From Sanderia malayensis (taxonomy: Eukaryota; Cnidaria; Scyphozoa; Semaeostomeae; Pelagiidae): 64,000 nucleotides of DNA. The DNA lies in the NCBI GenBank assembly GCA_013076295.1, contig RQOL01000824.1:124001-188000 (forward strand), read 5' to 3'. The notes under the pieces are model-generated. The model worked only from the letters and a program-made list of their open reading frames with translations, was not told the DNA's origin and searched no databases. The position numbers were made by a program, and so were the translations under genes. Below, piece by piece: positions 11,330 to 21,912 of this stretch (its first letter is position 1; every line of letters begins with the position of its first letter).

Positions 11330-12505
11330 GAAGTACCTGCTGGAACCAGGTTTATAGAAGGACGGTTGGTTGTAGACGAAATGGCGATAGAGAGTGACTT
11401 ACTTGTTCCAGGAGATAGACGAACGATGGAAGTCATCAAGAGTATAGGGAATAGCATCCACCCATCGATACAACTGGAGATAGACTGCCCTTCCAACCAC
11501 GACGACGGAAAGATGCCATCACTGGATTTAAAACTGCACGTTCAGGATGTAGGAGGAGCCAAGAAGATCGTTCACGAGTTCTACGCAAAGGCAGTTTCGT
11601 CAAAAGCAATGATAAATGCAGAGTCAGCACTACCGATGAGACAGAAGCGAACAATTCTCACACAAGAGGTTCTACGGGTACTCCTTAACTGCTCGGCGTA
11701 TATTCCATGGGAAGAGGTTGCACAACACGTCAGTAACATGGTTCTCCGGATGCAGTTTTCTGGCTTTCATAAGAAGTTTCGGTACGAGATTGTCAACTCG
11801 GCTCTTAAGGCGTATGACGAGATTCATCGGAGAGTTGAACTAGGAGAACGCCCCCTATATCGTCCGTTTGAGTGGAACCGGGAGGAACGGGATAAAGCCA
11901 AGAAGAACAGAGTGCTTAACTGGTACAAGAACGGGAAGTATGATTCTGTGATCTTTATACAGTCAACTCCGGGGTCTGAATTGAAACGCAAGTACCAAAA
12001 TGAAATTGACAGGTGTGGTGTCCGCATTCGTGTTGTCGAGAAAGCCGGTCGTTCGTTGAAGAGTCAGCTTCAAAGATCTGATCCGTTCAAGGAAGCATCT
12101 TGCAATCGTGAGACATGTTTGATATGCAAGACTGGAGGTCGAGGATCATGCTCTAAAGACGGAATAAATTATGAGATAGCGTGTGTTGGGTGTGAGCAAC
12201 AAGGCCGGGATGTGAAGTACCATGGAGAGTCGTCAAAGAATGGATTTACGCGCGGGAAACAGCACTTGGAAGAGCTCGACAGAAGATCTGAGTCTTCAGT
12301 AATTTGGAGGCACTGCAGTGAAAAACATGACGGCGAGATTCAAGATTTCAGAATGAATATAACCGGGAATTACAGAAATGATGCAATGCTGAGGCAAATA
12401 TCTGAAGCGGTGAGGATAAGCAGGACGACGCGAGAAAATCTTATAAACAATAAATCGGAGTGGAATTACGTCAGCCTCCCTCGGGTGCATGTGGATTCGC
12501 AGTGA
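11330..12505 (+). pseudogene. GIY-YIG retroelement C-terminal ORF, right copy
   Basis: Mirror copy of the left ORF with the same sense protein, ending at 12,503-12,505. The longer open frame beginning at 11,156 crosses the palindrome axis, and its first 55 or so residues come from antisense of the other arm. The nuclease core runs roughly from 12,090 to 12,420, with the cysteine cluster just before it at about 12,100-12,150. The frame is intact to the stop, without internal damage, which argues for recent insertion. Confidence 0.65.
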
Positions 12506-12747
12506 AGTTCGAGTTTCGACGTTTGAGATCGCGGTGAAGATTGACCAGCTCGAAGAGCTTATTGTGGTAATCAATCGAATTCGACCAGTAAACAATTAGC
12601 AACGTTCGTAGCATTAGAATTTTTAGTTTGATTATGAATAGGGCCTAGTAGGGCCGAATCTTGAAAATCATAGACTGAAACTAATTTGCAGTGCGTCGAA
12701 GGAATTATACTTGCGTGATCTGTTTGATTCATTCTCTCTAACATGAA
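11330..12747 (+). repeat. Right arm of 2.84-kb palindrome
   Basis: Reverse complement of 9,905-11,322. The flanks outside the two arms differ, apart from the short 14-bp direct repeat, so the palindrome has distinct outer borders and is not just a mirrored stretch of unlimited length. Confidence 0.9.
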
Positions 12748-13208
12748 TTTGGAAGTTTCGCCAGCGTAAACCGTCGTTTTTTCGTGATAGCACAATTAGT
12801 AGGATAATTAAAGGAATAACTCAAAAATTCTTTTAAAATAGGCTTCCAAAAATAGATAACTTTTGCCTACTCCAAAAACGGAGCCTTTCCATGCAAGTCT
12901 CAACCTTTTGCAACCCCATTGAAAAAAGCCTTTATGGATACCTCATTCGCCGTTTCGGCCCATTGTTTTGGGGCGTTCGACCTATTGTTTCGCGTAATCT
13001 ATTGTTTTTGGCAAGGAAAGTGCGTCATCACGTGACTCCGCAGAATATATATATTAGATGGTGAGGGGGGATGTGCCTTTCAATAATTGAAATGTTTTGA
13101 TGCGATTTCATTGAACATTCCACATCGAAGATGCTGAGGGTAAAATACTTTCTCACCCAAAAACTAGTTCCCAGACCTCTAGAGAGCGCACGATGCAATT
13201 GGTGTATA

Positions 13209-14190
13209 GGGTCGCTGATAAATGGGCGCGTGCTGCTGTGTGTCGATAGCATGCTCTAGAATATCTGTACGATCTAAGTCTTTATCTGACAACGCAAAAA
13301 CATTAGCATATTTCTTAAGAACAACCTTTAGCTTATCCTGTTGCTCAACCGAAAGATTCGGGTAACTGCGGGTAACTCTATCTTATCTAAAAATGACGTG
13401 TCGGTTTTATCATTATTACATGACGTACTATGAATGTCTGTTACTGACATCACTTTACCAATCGCCGTGCGTGGTTCTAAGGTAACGGCTTGCATGCCGG
13501 GATTAACCAACATTATGGGAATCTCCCCTTGCTCAGGCCTAACAATAGACCTAGCAGCTAGCGCGCGTGACGATTGATATAATGAGTCAGACATTTCAAA
13601 TAAACCCGTCGAAAAGCAACTCGAATTTACTGGTAGCTTAACCAAACACTGTGATCTCGGAGGAATTTCTAATTTGTCAAGCAACTTAATATCCCATGAA
13701 AAATCTGAGGCATCACTGATCATCTTAGTTGTCTCCGAATTCCATTTCAACAAACGTTCGGACATATCAATGGTTACACCAACCCGGGTAACAAAATCAT
13801 TCCCAAGCACACAGTCGTGCTGAAAACCAGAAAAAACGTAAAAATCCTGGAATGCCACATTTTTGCCTATCTTCAATGAAGCAGACAAAACTCCTTTAAA
13901 AACTACGGGCTCCCCGGTCACTGAAGTGGCATTCACATTCTCCGCCTTAATAGGAATGTGGGCAAGGTGGGCATGTTGAAATGATTCGTTAACAATGCTC
14001 ATTGATGCACCAGTGTCCACCAAAATATTCGCAGGCGTATCATTAATGTATCCCGTAACTACGCTTGACGGACCACACAATAAAATTTCTGAAACTACGT
14101 TTTCTACAATACAGGGTTTATTTTCTTCAATTACAAGTACAGGCTTTGATTTTTCCTCTGCTACCTGACCTCCACGACCAGTAGCAGACT
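13209..14190 (-). pseudogene. Gypsy aspartic protease and linker to RT
   Basis: The frame contains the retropepsin active site ILVDTGASMSIV near 14,030 and a later VLGNDF turn typical of gypsy proteases. A run of about 170 residues of linker follows. A single-base frameshift occurs near 13,370, after which the frame continues in another phase to the insertion border at 13,208. The pol sequence picks up again left of 4,737 and then left of 3,918. The region between 14,080 and 14,190 stays open and is acidic and lysine-rich. Confidence 0.8.
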
Positions 14191-15014
14191 CTAGTTTCCC
14201 TGATCCTTATCTTCTACAGCACTGTTTGGCCTCAGATGCGGGTGCTTCTTCCAACACTTTCGCTCAAAATGACCCGGTTTTTCACAAAAGTTGCAAAGCG
14301 ACTTACCATTGGCCATTTTGTTGTTCCGTCTTCCACTATACTTCCGCTGGGATTCGACGTCTTCTTTCTTTAGAAGCTTTCCAAGCAAGCCGATTATTTC
14401 TGTCATCTGATCCCTTTGTTGGTCGTTCTCGTGGTTGACCACATTGATGGCTTTGCTGTCTTCTCGGCTTTCCTCCCTGAGTGCAATCCGAATGGCATCC
14501 GAAAATGTTTTCGGATCGGCCATCGTTACGCGGTTCATCAGCTTTGGCCGCAAACCCAAAATAAAATGCTCTCGGGCCGTCATCTCAATTATTTCACTGC
14601 TCGCGTCACTGGGAAAGGAACGAAACACGAGCCTCTGAATCACTGACGCAAATTCGTTCATGGTCTCGCGTCGTCCTTATTTTCTCCCAGCCAATGTGCT
14701 GTACGCGAACCTTCTCATATCTGCCGGGCTGAACCTCTCGATCAGCGATTTCTTTACGGCTTCGTAGTCGGCCTTTTCTTCTTCTGGTACCTTCTCAAAA
14801 TGGTTCTCACCATCCTTCCACATTTCGCCGTGTCCCATTTGTTAGCTCTTGCTATCCTTTCGAACGAAGCAAACCAATCAATCACATCATCATTGGGATA
14901 TCCATAAAAACGGTCTGGATGCACCAGAATCGAACGGCTTGCTCCAAAGTTGATCTGTGCATCACCACTGCCACTCGCCTCGTTACTTGTTGCCGTTCCT
15001 CTTTTCGTAGCCAT
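14191..15014 (-). pseudogene. Gypsy gag with CCHC zinc knuckle (broken)
   Basis: The start is the methionine at about 15,014, which begins a Ser/Gly/Ala-rich N-terminus followed by a capsid-like region (YPNDDVIDWFASFERIA). A frame change occurs near 14,790-14,810 and an in-frame TAA falls near 14,685. The C-terminal part has a CNFCEKPGHFERKC knuckle (CX2CX4HX4C) near 14,270-14,320, which binds nucleic acid in functional Gag. The stop is at 14,191. Confidence 0.8.
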
Positions 15015-15099
15015 TCTTCTTAAAAACGTTTGAACGCACAACCTTTAGCGCTGGCTAGAGATCTTAGGTTTTATTTCACCTAGCCTCTAATTAATCGAA

Positions 15100-15117
15100 T
15101 CCTACCTCCTGTCACCA
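15100..15117 (-). promoter_or_regulatory. Candidate primer-binding site of gypsy element
   Basis: On the minus strand this reads TGGTGACAGGAGGTAGGA, beginning with the TGG that pairs with a tRNA 3' CCA. It sits two bases downstream of a TACA end that can be the 3' edge of the 5' LTR. The pattern resembles Leu-type primer sites, but the matching tRNA is not in this window. Confidence 0.6.
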
Positions 15118-15119
15118 AT

Positions 15120-15587
15120 TGTAATGGTAGGCAGGTTGACCCAAGAAACAACGAGTTATTTATGAAACAAGTGTCTCTTGATCATAATCAATTCGTTAAC
15201 AGAACTGACAGAACGATAAACGATAGAACGATAGAACTAACTAACTGAACAAATTACAGCGTTTAAATACAAAATTAGAATTACGTAAATTAATAAAAGA
15301 ACCAATAGAAAATGAGAATAACAGGAAAGATGAATAAGAAGTGAAAGGTTGAGATATGCATTCATGGCTATAACAAAGTAGAAATATACGTAAAATATCA
15401 CTAATCATAAGAACCGAACAAGTTAAAAAACAAATTAGTCATGCGAGAAAGGAAAGAAAGATTATCATTCAATATAGGGTGTGAGACAAATATTAAACAA
15501 AGAAGAAAATATATGGTAATGAATGAACGAAAGAAGAGTGTCGTGACAGAAATAAAAAGATATAATGAAACATATAATTATTGACAG
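15120..15587 (-). repeat. Putative 5' LTR of gypsy element
   Basis: The left border (TG on the plus strand, CA on the minus) is placed by the adjacent primer-binding site. The outer border is uncertain. 15,587 is a candidate because minus-strand TGTCAATAAT starts there. No second copy could be found on the pol side, so this cannot be verified by LTR comparison. Confidence 0.45.
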
Positions 15588-18500
15588 GCGATTTTATCAC
15601 AAATTCAATTTTGGTTTTCGATTTGGTCATCTAAACTCATGTCTTAATAATATTCATACACTTAAGACCAGATGTTGCAACAAATTTCACTGACATATTG
15701 CGAAAAAAGCTTTCAACCAGTTCAGAAACAAGTTATGGTCTTCATGGTATTTTCATTGCAATCATAATCATTTTTTGTATATCTCTTGTTAATATAGACA
15801 GGTTTTCAAATCCATTATTTTTGAATATATTTATCATCTTTTAGTGTGTTTCAAATCGCTTTGAATCTATAATCTGTTCAATTTCCTACTAAGGGTAAAA
15901 ATCTTTCGAAAAAGCTCGAGCTGAGCCTTCTCAAGATAATGAGATGTGAAGGTTGTCTAGATAGTGAATGCTAACAATATTAAAATCCACTTACCCTCCA
16001 GCGATCAAGTTAGGGAGGCTGCAGTCAGTGCGATTAATACTTGCATACAACACAATGATTGCCAATGGTATTTGCAGCCAAATAGCAGCCATGGTTTCTA
16101 CCGAAACCGTCTGCTGCTAAATTTGCTTGCTCAAAGATAAGCGCGATGAGAGTTCGACAAGGCGACCGGCTAAGGCAGTAAAAAATTCCAACTGAATGTG
16201 CGCAAAATTCAGGATTAGGAACTAAAGACGTTTGGATGTCGGAAAACTTTAAGGATTTAATATTTCAGTTCTTTGCTTAATGCAATTCTGACATAAATAC
16301 AATACATGTGTTCCTTCCTTTCTATATTGTGTTTATTGAGTACTGTGCCAACACGGATATAAATTGCATTGCCATTTAATGTCCGGGTTGATACTTTTTT
16401 TACTTTATATTAATTTAAATATCGGTTAGACCTGGTTTAACCGCAGTTAATTTCAACGGTTTTGTTTTAGCAATCAAAACATTCCCATTTCTGCGCAATT
16501 GCGCATCTTTCAATAATGACGTAATGCAAGTTTTGAAATTAGCCAATCAAAACTGCCAACCAAGATTAATCTCATTCCACAAGTGATCACGGAAGTTCCA
16601 TTTCACTTCCGTGATCGTGCTCAAGTTTGTCTGTAGATGAAGAAACACAGCAAACACCATTCCGTGTTATCTGTTCTGTTTCGTACAATCAAATAGCGAT
16701 ACTCTCTGCTCTGAAGAGTTGTTGATTCTCAAAACAAAACAAAATTTAATACTCCTCACTAAACTACTTTCATTAGCCTTTTTATACACTACATATAATG
16801 TACATAGATCTTGTTTTGTTCTGTTCAGGAAATGATATGTTTGGAATTGTTTTGTTCAAAGATTGTTGTGTTTCATTTGGTTCAGCTGAATTCCAGTTTT
16901 GTTTTTACCGTGTAGTCTGGTTTGTGCACAGAATCTGTTTTAAGATAATGTGTAATATATTTGTTCTGCACTAATAATTCCAGTTATATTTAAACTTCTG
17001 TTAGAGTCCTCCTTGGTGTTGTTCAGTTTTGTTAGTAACTTGATGAATTCAACTGGAAAACAAACTCAGCTAGCTAAGTTTGTTAAGCCCTCCGTCACTT
17101 AGAGGGCTTAACAAACTTGTCACTTAGCTAACAAACTAAGCTTGAGGGCTTAGCTAAAGTTTGTGGCCCAAGCATCTGTCCAGGCGTAGTTTTGGAAAAG
17201 TTACTCACTGCTCCGGAGATATTCTTAATATTCCAAGAATTGAAAAACAATTTTCCAGTTCAAAATTTTAGCGCAAAGATGCCACCAAAAAGGTTTTAAA
17301 TTATTCAACATTTCCTGCCTTGACCATGTGACATCACATTACATCATCTGCAACCTATACCGGGACTGCGAGAACCTGTACTGGGGCAACCTATACTGGG
17401 GCGATCGCAACCAGCATGGGTGAAAAAGGTTGGCTCCATGGCACAGCTTCAAGTATTTCCTCCATTGCGATTTGTGAAATCTGGAGTGATTTTCAGAAAG
17501 CGTTAGTGCGGTTGCGCAGAAATGGGAATTTCTGAACAACCTGAAAAAGGACGATGTTCATCTCCCCACTCCAACAATATCATTGTCAAATTTATAGGCC
17601 TGCTTCAGACATCTTGTTTGCGAAGCACAGAGCTGAAGAGAGAGGTTTACGGGTCTTGATATTAAAAAATATGATATATGGTACGAATGAAAGGCTTAAA
17701 TTCAATTGACTAATTGTGGAAAGTTTGGCTATTCGAAGCTGGAAGCTCTGTAATTCATCTCCCTGTTTATGGGAAAAGCATCGGTTGTTTAGCTTTTAGT
17801 TTTGGAAGTGGCAGTAGTCGCCCATGCAAAACTAAGACGGTTAGCAATTTAACTAACTTAAAAGCGGTCGTAGCACACAACTAGAATTCAGCAGTTTGTC
17901 ATCAAATTGATGGTCCACGAAAGAGATACAGATCGGTCAGATTCACGGAAGACAAAAAGTTAGTTGTTCTTGGAATCTTACAGCATCACTTGATCTGGTC
18001 AAATACACCATTTTTTACACGAAGCTATTTATAAGAAGCCGTAGGGCTATATTTTCAAAACTTGAGAAACATTGGTAGGAGATTTCGTGTGACTCAAAAA
18101 AGTTAAGAAACTGTCTATTCCAGCTTGTTACGTTTTGTTTCCTAGTTACATTTTAAAAGACACTTTAGTTGTTCGCAAAGGAGTTTGCATTTCTTTTGTT
18201 TTTCTATCTAACTCATGTTTGGCAGTGACCGAAAGTAAAGAGAAGGACAATGAATCAAGGAAAATGAGGTTTGGGTGCTAAGAAACTTGCTAAGAATTTT
18301 TCGTACCATAAATAGGGGTAAGCTAAGAAACCTTTGTACGACGATTTGCATAGTTTCACATAAAAAAATTTTTTATGTGACGTTCAAAATTAACAGAAAC
18401 TGGGCTCAAGTAGTGAAAACAAACTAATTAGGGTCCTCTAATAACTTTGAGACAAAGCTCAGCCACTTCAATTAGTTCAGGCAATTAGTTCAAAAATTTT

Positions 18501-19916
18501 ATAACCAGAATTGCTACAGCAAGTGAATTTCTATATGTATAATCTTACAAAGGCTTCAAATCGAATTTCCAAATATTTAAATTTGGCTTACACGTAGCAG
18601 AAACCTACTAATTAAAGTCTTCCAATAATTATGAGACTAGTTTCGGACGGTCGGATCAAAAATTAAGCTCGCTGACTGGCTGCGACAGGTAATTTATTAT
18701 ATTTATACTACATAAATGCTCATAATAGAGCTTGCAAAATTTCAATTTGAAAAAAATTTGCCTCTCAACAAGCCAAACCCTAGTAATTCAGGCCTTTTAA
18801 TCATTTTAAGAGTAGTTCCAGCTCTCTGGGACAGTTGGTTAATGTCAACATATTTTATATGTAAACGATAACCTTATGGTTGGTAGAACTTGCGAATGCA
18901 GCGAAATTTTACATGGTGTATTTATTTAGAGAAATCTATAGACTTCAATGCACTGATTAACGTGGCGCAACTAAAATTTGCAAATTATATATATTTTTTT
19001 CTCTATTAACCTTCAAAGTAGGCAATTTTGACCTTTTTCATGCGAAAACAGAACATCACTGTGATGTCATCAAACGTTGTGTCTGGAACGTCAAGCAGGC
19101 TTTCCTCTATTGAAATTCAACATGGCGAGCTTTGCGTGAGCAAGCACACACATGACGGGTATCTTGAGAGCAAATAAATCATAGAACTATTTACATGTCG
19201 TAGAGATACATAACGGAGACAATTGTACTACGATTACTCAGTGTTGCGAAAAGGTATCGCTTCATTATGTTGCTGATAGTATTTCAAATTCATTTATGTG
19301 TAACACATATTATACATTTTGTTTAATAGAAATGTTCATTTTCATGTTAAATCTTTCATTTATTTTTCAAATTCTCTTCAGTGCTGTGCTTCAAGATTTC
19401 TCTTCAGCTTGCTTTGTCAAAAATTATACAGCGCTAATCTTGATAACTCGAACCTTCTACAACTCGAGTTGTTTTGCATGCCCATTAGCGCCATTTATAG
19501 TACTTTTAACGCCCGATAACTCAAACATTCGTTAACTTGAACCATTTTCATGGGTCCTTTCCAAACTCGAATCATTGGAGTTTTATTACATTTTTTGATT
19601 GTACTGTATTTTCAGAATTTTATATACGCAACAGCATCACCTATTGCACGTTGCAAGTTTCTCGTCTTAATGATATAGTCTTTGATCGGTACAAAACTTC
19701 AAAATTGCTTTGAAAATCGGAAACATAGCGAAACATAATAAATACTAAAGCTTTTCGTCTGACACTCATCAGAGTAGTAGGTCAGAAAAAGAACGAAAAT
19801 GAAAACCTAGCGAACAATTATACCCAGAAGAGGATCGAAATTGGCCAATCAGAAAAGAGGTGAGTGATTGGTATAGTGCAAAAACAACCAATCATCACCG
19901 GTGATCGAGCAAAAGA
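15588..19916. other. Intergenic DNA, no gene recognised
   Basis: More than 4 kb without a credible coding region on either strand. It is AT-rich and holds scattered inverted words, for example GATCACGGAAG and its complement 10 bp apart near 16,584-16,615, and the perfect hairpin at 17,076-17,118. These look like remains of old repeats. Confidence 0.5.
17076..17118. repeat. Perfect 17-bp inverted repeat, 9-bp spacer
   Basis: AAGTTTGTTAAGCCCTC is followed by CGTCACTTA and its exact reverse complement. Partial copies of the same words follow to about 17,165 (GAGGGCTTAGCTAAAG), so this may be the end of a small foldback repeat rather than a regulatory hairpin. Confidence 0.6.
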
Positions 19917-20710
19917 TTATTGAAAGAGTCCCAGTGGGAAAACGAACTCTTTCTGTCTACACAATATGGGATCCATGATTTTGATGTAGACAGATTCTAA
20001 AATTCCTAAATGAAATTTTGACCTGGCTCTGCCGACAATGCGAAAACAGTCCTCACTGTAGTTTTGAGCACATTCTGGGTTGTCGAGTAAATGTTGGCCT
20101 ATAGCGGAGTCGTGTTTTAGAAGTTTTAGAGGCGCGAGATGGTTGTTCTCGTTGCGGAACCATTTTTTGGCGTATGTTGGAGGGCACGTGTTATTTAATC
20201 CTTCGCATAGCCGCTGAGAAGTGCGACCTACGTACCTGGAATCACACCGGCACGAGAATTCGTAGACTACGAGACTATTTTGTGTGGTAGTAGGAACGCT
20301 ATCTTTACGGATGGGTGGTAGGATCCTTTTGTCACTAAATACCAGGCGGGGGTTGACTGTAGTGTAGCATTTGCTTATGGCTGTTTTAAGTTGTTTTTCA
20401 AATCGCGTGGAAACGTTGCCGATACATGGTAGTTTTAGATAAACAGGGCATTTTCTTGGACAAAACTTTTTGTCAGCCGAGAAATCTGCGATTTTCTTAC
20501 GAAAAGTATACTTAAAATGGTGTCTTCTGGATAGCCATTGTGGATGAGGATAGTTTTTATTGTGTCCAATTGGAAACTGACTTTTGGTTTAGAACAAATC
20601 ATGAGTGCCCGATGAACCAAAGTGTTGATAAAGTTAATTTTGAATTTCTTGGCACAAAAGGAATCCCAACGTGTGTATAGGCCGCTAAAAGTTGGTTTCC
20701 TGTAAACACT
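19917..20710 (-). pseudogene. Second GIY-YIG retroelement remnant (Penelope-like)
   Basis: Read on the minus strand from about 20,710, the sequence starts with the post-RT block (RKPTFSGLYTRWDSF), then VHRALMICS, an ILIHNGYP block, a PVYLKLPCIG segment and a GIY-YIG core VVYEFSC...RYVGRTSQRL. It ends at a stop at 19,917-19,919. A frameshift falls just after the NGYPEDTI block. This order is common in GIY-YIG-bearing Penelope-like elements. The sequence is clearly different from the palindromic element at 9.9-12.7 kb, so two lineages are present. The RT core itself is absent. Confidence 0.7.
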
Positions 20711-21912
20711 GGTATATCTTTATATCTTTTTTCATCAGAAGGTAGCGAACAAAAATCATAATTCTCGTCGCTTTAGCATGAACACCTGTCATGTCAAGAA
20801 ATCATAAATATCTCGAATATTATTGTTAAAGTTTGGAATCGAAACTTTTCTGAAAGCTACAAGACGACTGCGAAATGGCAACTAAGTTTGCAGTTTTTTC
20901 AGAGGAAAGGCAAAAATTGGCAGATGATAGCAAACTGCACAATGTTCCATAAGAAACAAAACAACGCCAGGATAGTGAAAGAAATATTTCATCTTCTGCT
21001 TTCAAGAAATATCTGCAATGGAGAAATTTTTAGTTGAATCTGGAATACCTGTCTGCCCCTGCAATTGCAAATGTTGTGTGGCTTGCTTGCTCCACGATGT
21101 TTTCATATTCTATAATAATAAATAATAAACAATAAATAGATAATCTTAGAAAACTCAATAATTTTACTTTCTGCTTACTGCCTGCATGAAATATACCCAA
21201 AACACATACAGTTTTGTGGGGCTTTGCAATTTGCTTTGGAAAGTGCTGTTATAACACATATTGTTGTTTACCAACCGTAATCGACATTACTTTCAGCACA
21301 AAATCAAACAAGGTTCTCCAGGTAACATCATTATTCAAACATCATGTAGCAATGAAAATTAACAACGCGAATATCCAAAGGACATTTCAGACTCAAACTC
21401 AAATTAAAATTATGGTTTGATGGAACAGAAAAAGGTAATTTGCATAATTATAACGCATGACTTTCTTTGATTTTCTATGGCAACCATATTTGAAGATGCT
21501 AAAACTTGCTCTCTTGTGAATACACCCAACCAGTCAGGTAAAGATAAGAAGTAAAAGTTATTTCTCATTTTAGAATTGATATCTGCTAACTCAAACTCTC
21601 AAGGGACGTTCGAACGTTTTTGACATGGATAGCATGAAATTTCAAAATAAATGATGCTCAATTAACCCCAGATATTTAGAATTAATTTTAAAAAATAAGA
21701 CACATAGCTATGGCTTGTAAGCTTAACTCTCGAGCATCATGGCGGAGCCGCTGCAGTCCGTTGAAGGTTTATTTTGCCCAAAGGCTTGTCTCTCACACCA
21801 GCGCGTCGGAACATGACGCTGAGCCGACCTGCGCAGCACTAGCTCTGTCTTCAATGCCGCGCAGGAGCATTGGCCCTACCACCTTCACTTTACAATCACC
21901 ACATCGACGACA
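20711..21912. other. Intergenic DNA upstream of RPB4
   Basis: About 1.2 kb with no supported gene. The last 200 bp before the RPB4 start are richer in CG than the rest, as expected near a housekeeping promoter, but no specific promoter element could be assigned. Confidence 0.5.

Larger units (their letters stand above)
9861..12744. mobile_element. Palindromic, 5'-truncated Penelope-like retroelement pair
   Basis: Two head-to-head copies of the same retroelement 3' region form arms 9,905-11,322 and 11,330-12,747 around a 7-bp spacer, GGCTGAT. The direct repeat GAATTTGGAAGTTT at 9,847-9,860 and 12,745-12,758 looks like a 14-bp target duplication. The left side has about 46 bp (9,861-9,904) beyond the arm that the right side lacks. 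Variable target duplications, partial inverted copies and a short one-sided extension are known traits of Penelope-like elements. Assignment to that group rests on the GIY-YIG domain and this architecture. No intact RT core is present. Confidence 0.65.
4741..13204. mobile_element. 8.5-kb composite element with 80-bp TIRs inside gypsy
   Basis: The outer 80 bp at 4,741-4,820 and 13,125-13,204 are inverted copies at roughly 90% identity, starting CACCAATTGCATCGTGCG. TATA lies directly outside both ends (4,737-4,740 and 13,205-13,208). The gypsy coding frame resumes exactly after the right TATA, which fixes both borders. The duplication could also be read as TA with TIRs starting TACACC. No transposase was recognised inside. 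The interior is filled by other repeats: the foldback at 5,197-8,977, the tandem array near 9,050-9,430 and the Penelope-like palindrome at 9,861-12,744. It is therefore probably a small non-autonomous element swollen by later insertions. Confidence 0.75.
1332..15587 (-). mobile_element. Decayed Ty3/gypsy LTR retrotransposon, split by two insertions
   Basis: On the minus strand the order is LTR edge and primer-binding site (about 15,100-15,120), gag with a zinc knuckle, aspartic protease, reverse transcriptase, RNase H and integrase, which is the Ty3/gypsy order. The pol reading frame ends at 1,332. Removing the two insertions at 3,920-4,706 and 4,741-13,204 restores continuous homology, so both landed in the region just upstream of the RT core. 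Gag, protease-RT linker, RNase H and integrase all carry frameshifts or stops, so the copy is dead. The right end (15,587) is a guess at the outer LTR edge. The 3' LTR was not identified. Confidence 0.85.

Noticed and set aside
10147..12505. Two full-length 449-residue proteins
   Set aside because: The first 55-57 residues of each are antisense across the palindrome axis, so the real element ORFs are truncated at the axis.
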